Shown one piece after another: positions 63,031-64,000 of a stretch of DNA of 64,000 nt. The position numbers and the translations under genes are program-made. Source of the stretch: Anarhynchus alexandrinus (Eukaryota; Chordata; Aves; Charadriiformes; Charadriidae). The stretch is taken from assembly GCA_008711295.1 (NCBI GenBank), contig VUYV01000010.1, positions 5,084,522 to 5,148,521 of the forward strand. The letters run 5' to 3'. The notes beneath the pieces are model-generated. The model was given only the letters and a program-made list of their open reading frames with translations. It ran no database searches and was not told where the DNA came from. Within the stretch, counting starts at the first letter, position 1; each line of letters opens with the position of its first letter.

Positions 63031-64000
63031 AAGGAGATACATAGTCCTCATCCCACTCCCAGGGCCCAAAGAACACAGTTTGACTTAGTTCCCATACAGC
63101 CATACAAACAGTCCGACCTTCCAGAGGCTCGGATGAGGAAGAGTTCCGTGGAAATGCTGCATATTATCACTGCGACTCACTCGCTGTTCCTCTCTACGTG
63201 CCGAGCTCTGTAACAGCGCTGCATTTCATAGCTTTGTTTTCCATCAGTTGGTATTACACATCGTACCTCCCGTGAACGCACTGCAAAGACCCCATCTACT
63301 TGTTTAGTCTCAATTCAAGGTTACGCTCCAATCTGAATACAAGATTTGCAAGTTATAATTCAAGATGACAGAACCCTATAGTTGATGAAAAGTGACAGAC
63401 AGCAGAATTAGTGGTTTATCCTACACAACCACAGTCTCTTCTATCCCAGTGAAGTCTTTTTTCTACCACTATAAAGTTCAAGCAATTCATGCTTAAAGGA
63501 AAGAACTCATTTCACAATTTTTATCACTGTTGTTATGATACCAGCAGGGGTTTCTTTTAAAGCCTACTCTGGCAGGAGCATAACTCCCTGTGATTCTCTC
63601 CCTGCATTTAAAACAAAACAGCTCTAGCTGTTGTGGTTGCAAAGAAATGTTTGAACTTTAGCGCAATCTTAGAAGCTCAGAGGAGGCGGTAGATATAAAC
63701 CCAAACATGATGAGAAATTAAACAACAAATCTGAGGATTTTTAACCAAATCTCATTTTCTGAGCAATTGGATTTAGTGTATGAACCTCCCCTACACTCTA
63801 CGGATTGTCTGTCTGCTTCCTAACGTTGTGCCTACAGCTGATGCAGGCTAAGAGTGAGTGAGTTTAGAACAGGCTCCTTGGGTATTCATTTCACCAGGGA
63901 ACTCAGCTCAGGCTTATCACTGAGTGCCGGGGCAGGGGGGCTCAGGAGGAGGAGGCTGCAGTTACAGGTTGGTTGGGGAGGTTGCAGCCTTTCCATCAAG
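63031..64000 (-). other. Presumed upstream intron sequence to the window end, nothing recognised
   Basis: Unique sequence. The last 100 bases are GC- and G-richer (a CCGGGGCAGGGGGGCTCAGG stretch near 63927) but too short to call a CpG island or promoter. Confidence 0.5.

Noticed and set aside
1..64000. tRNA, rRNA, CRISPR arrays, phage, insertion sequences, bacterial operons and endogenous retrovirus genes
   Set aside because: None was seen. There are no clover-leaf genes, no regularly spaced direct repeats and no retroviral gag, pol or env-like frames. Short or very decayed LTRs could be missed by eye.
34073..64000. Further ADAMTS exons upstream of the recognised exon, such as the earlier propeptide exon
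   Set aside because: No minus-strand frame over 60 codons carries the expected upstream propeptide residues. Exons shorter than that could escape this reading.

Overview
This window looks like a piece of a bird genome, most likely deep inside the introns of one large gene. Three things point to a bird. Non-LTR elements of the CR1 class recur with the archosaur 3' ending, an ATTCTATG-type octamer repeat. They are short, strongly 5'-truncated and sparse. The rest is AT-leaning unique sequence with little recognisable repeat. A 245-base N gap and one isolated N show that it comes from a draft assembly. Nothing bacterial, phage, plasmid, CRISPR or operon-like is present. Almost all open frames are chance frames of 60-200 codons, several of them using non-ATG starts.

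I can support only one host coding segment: a 160-bp exon on the minus strand at 33913-34072. It has a good acceptor and a good donor and encodes 53 codons plus one base of a procollagen N-proteinase propeptide (ADAMTS2/3/14 subfamily, best fit ADAMTS2). The gene therefore runs right to left. The 34073-64000 side is the upstream intron and 1-33912 the downstream intron, unless another gene's intron or an undetected small exon intervenes. No other exon of the gene was recognised, so both flanking introns would exceed about 30 kb. That fits my recollection that ADAMTS2 has very long early introns.

The other interpretable content is transposon fossils. From left to right these are: a CR1 tail (about 7648-7715, +); a CR1 tail (13053-13132, -); a decayed reverse transcriptase of a different LINE lineage, probably Dong/R4-like (18421-19526, +); an old CR1/L3-like 3' half (43095-43315, +); a longer old CR1 ORF2 remnant with its 3' end (44340-45955, +); a CR1 tail (53638-53712, -); a CR1 3' fragment (57462-57732, +); a better-preserved CR1 with an intact 163-codon ORF2 tail (58988-59600, +); and an old CR1 (62533-63030, -).

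The most unusual structure is at the 5' edge of the 58988-59600 CR1. It is a 28-bp near-perfect inverted repeat whose 34-base loop is an inverted copy of sequence 2.3 kb downstream, which looks like a serial template switch. The remaining features are homopolymers, short tandem repeats and a few motif clusters that could be regulatory. I found no convincing new molecular system.
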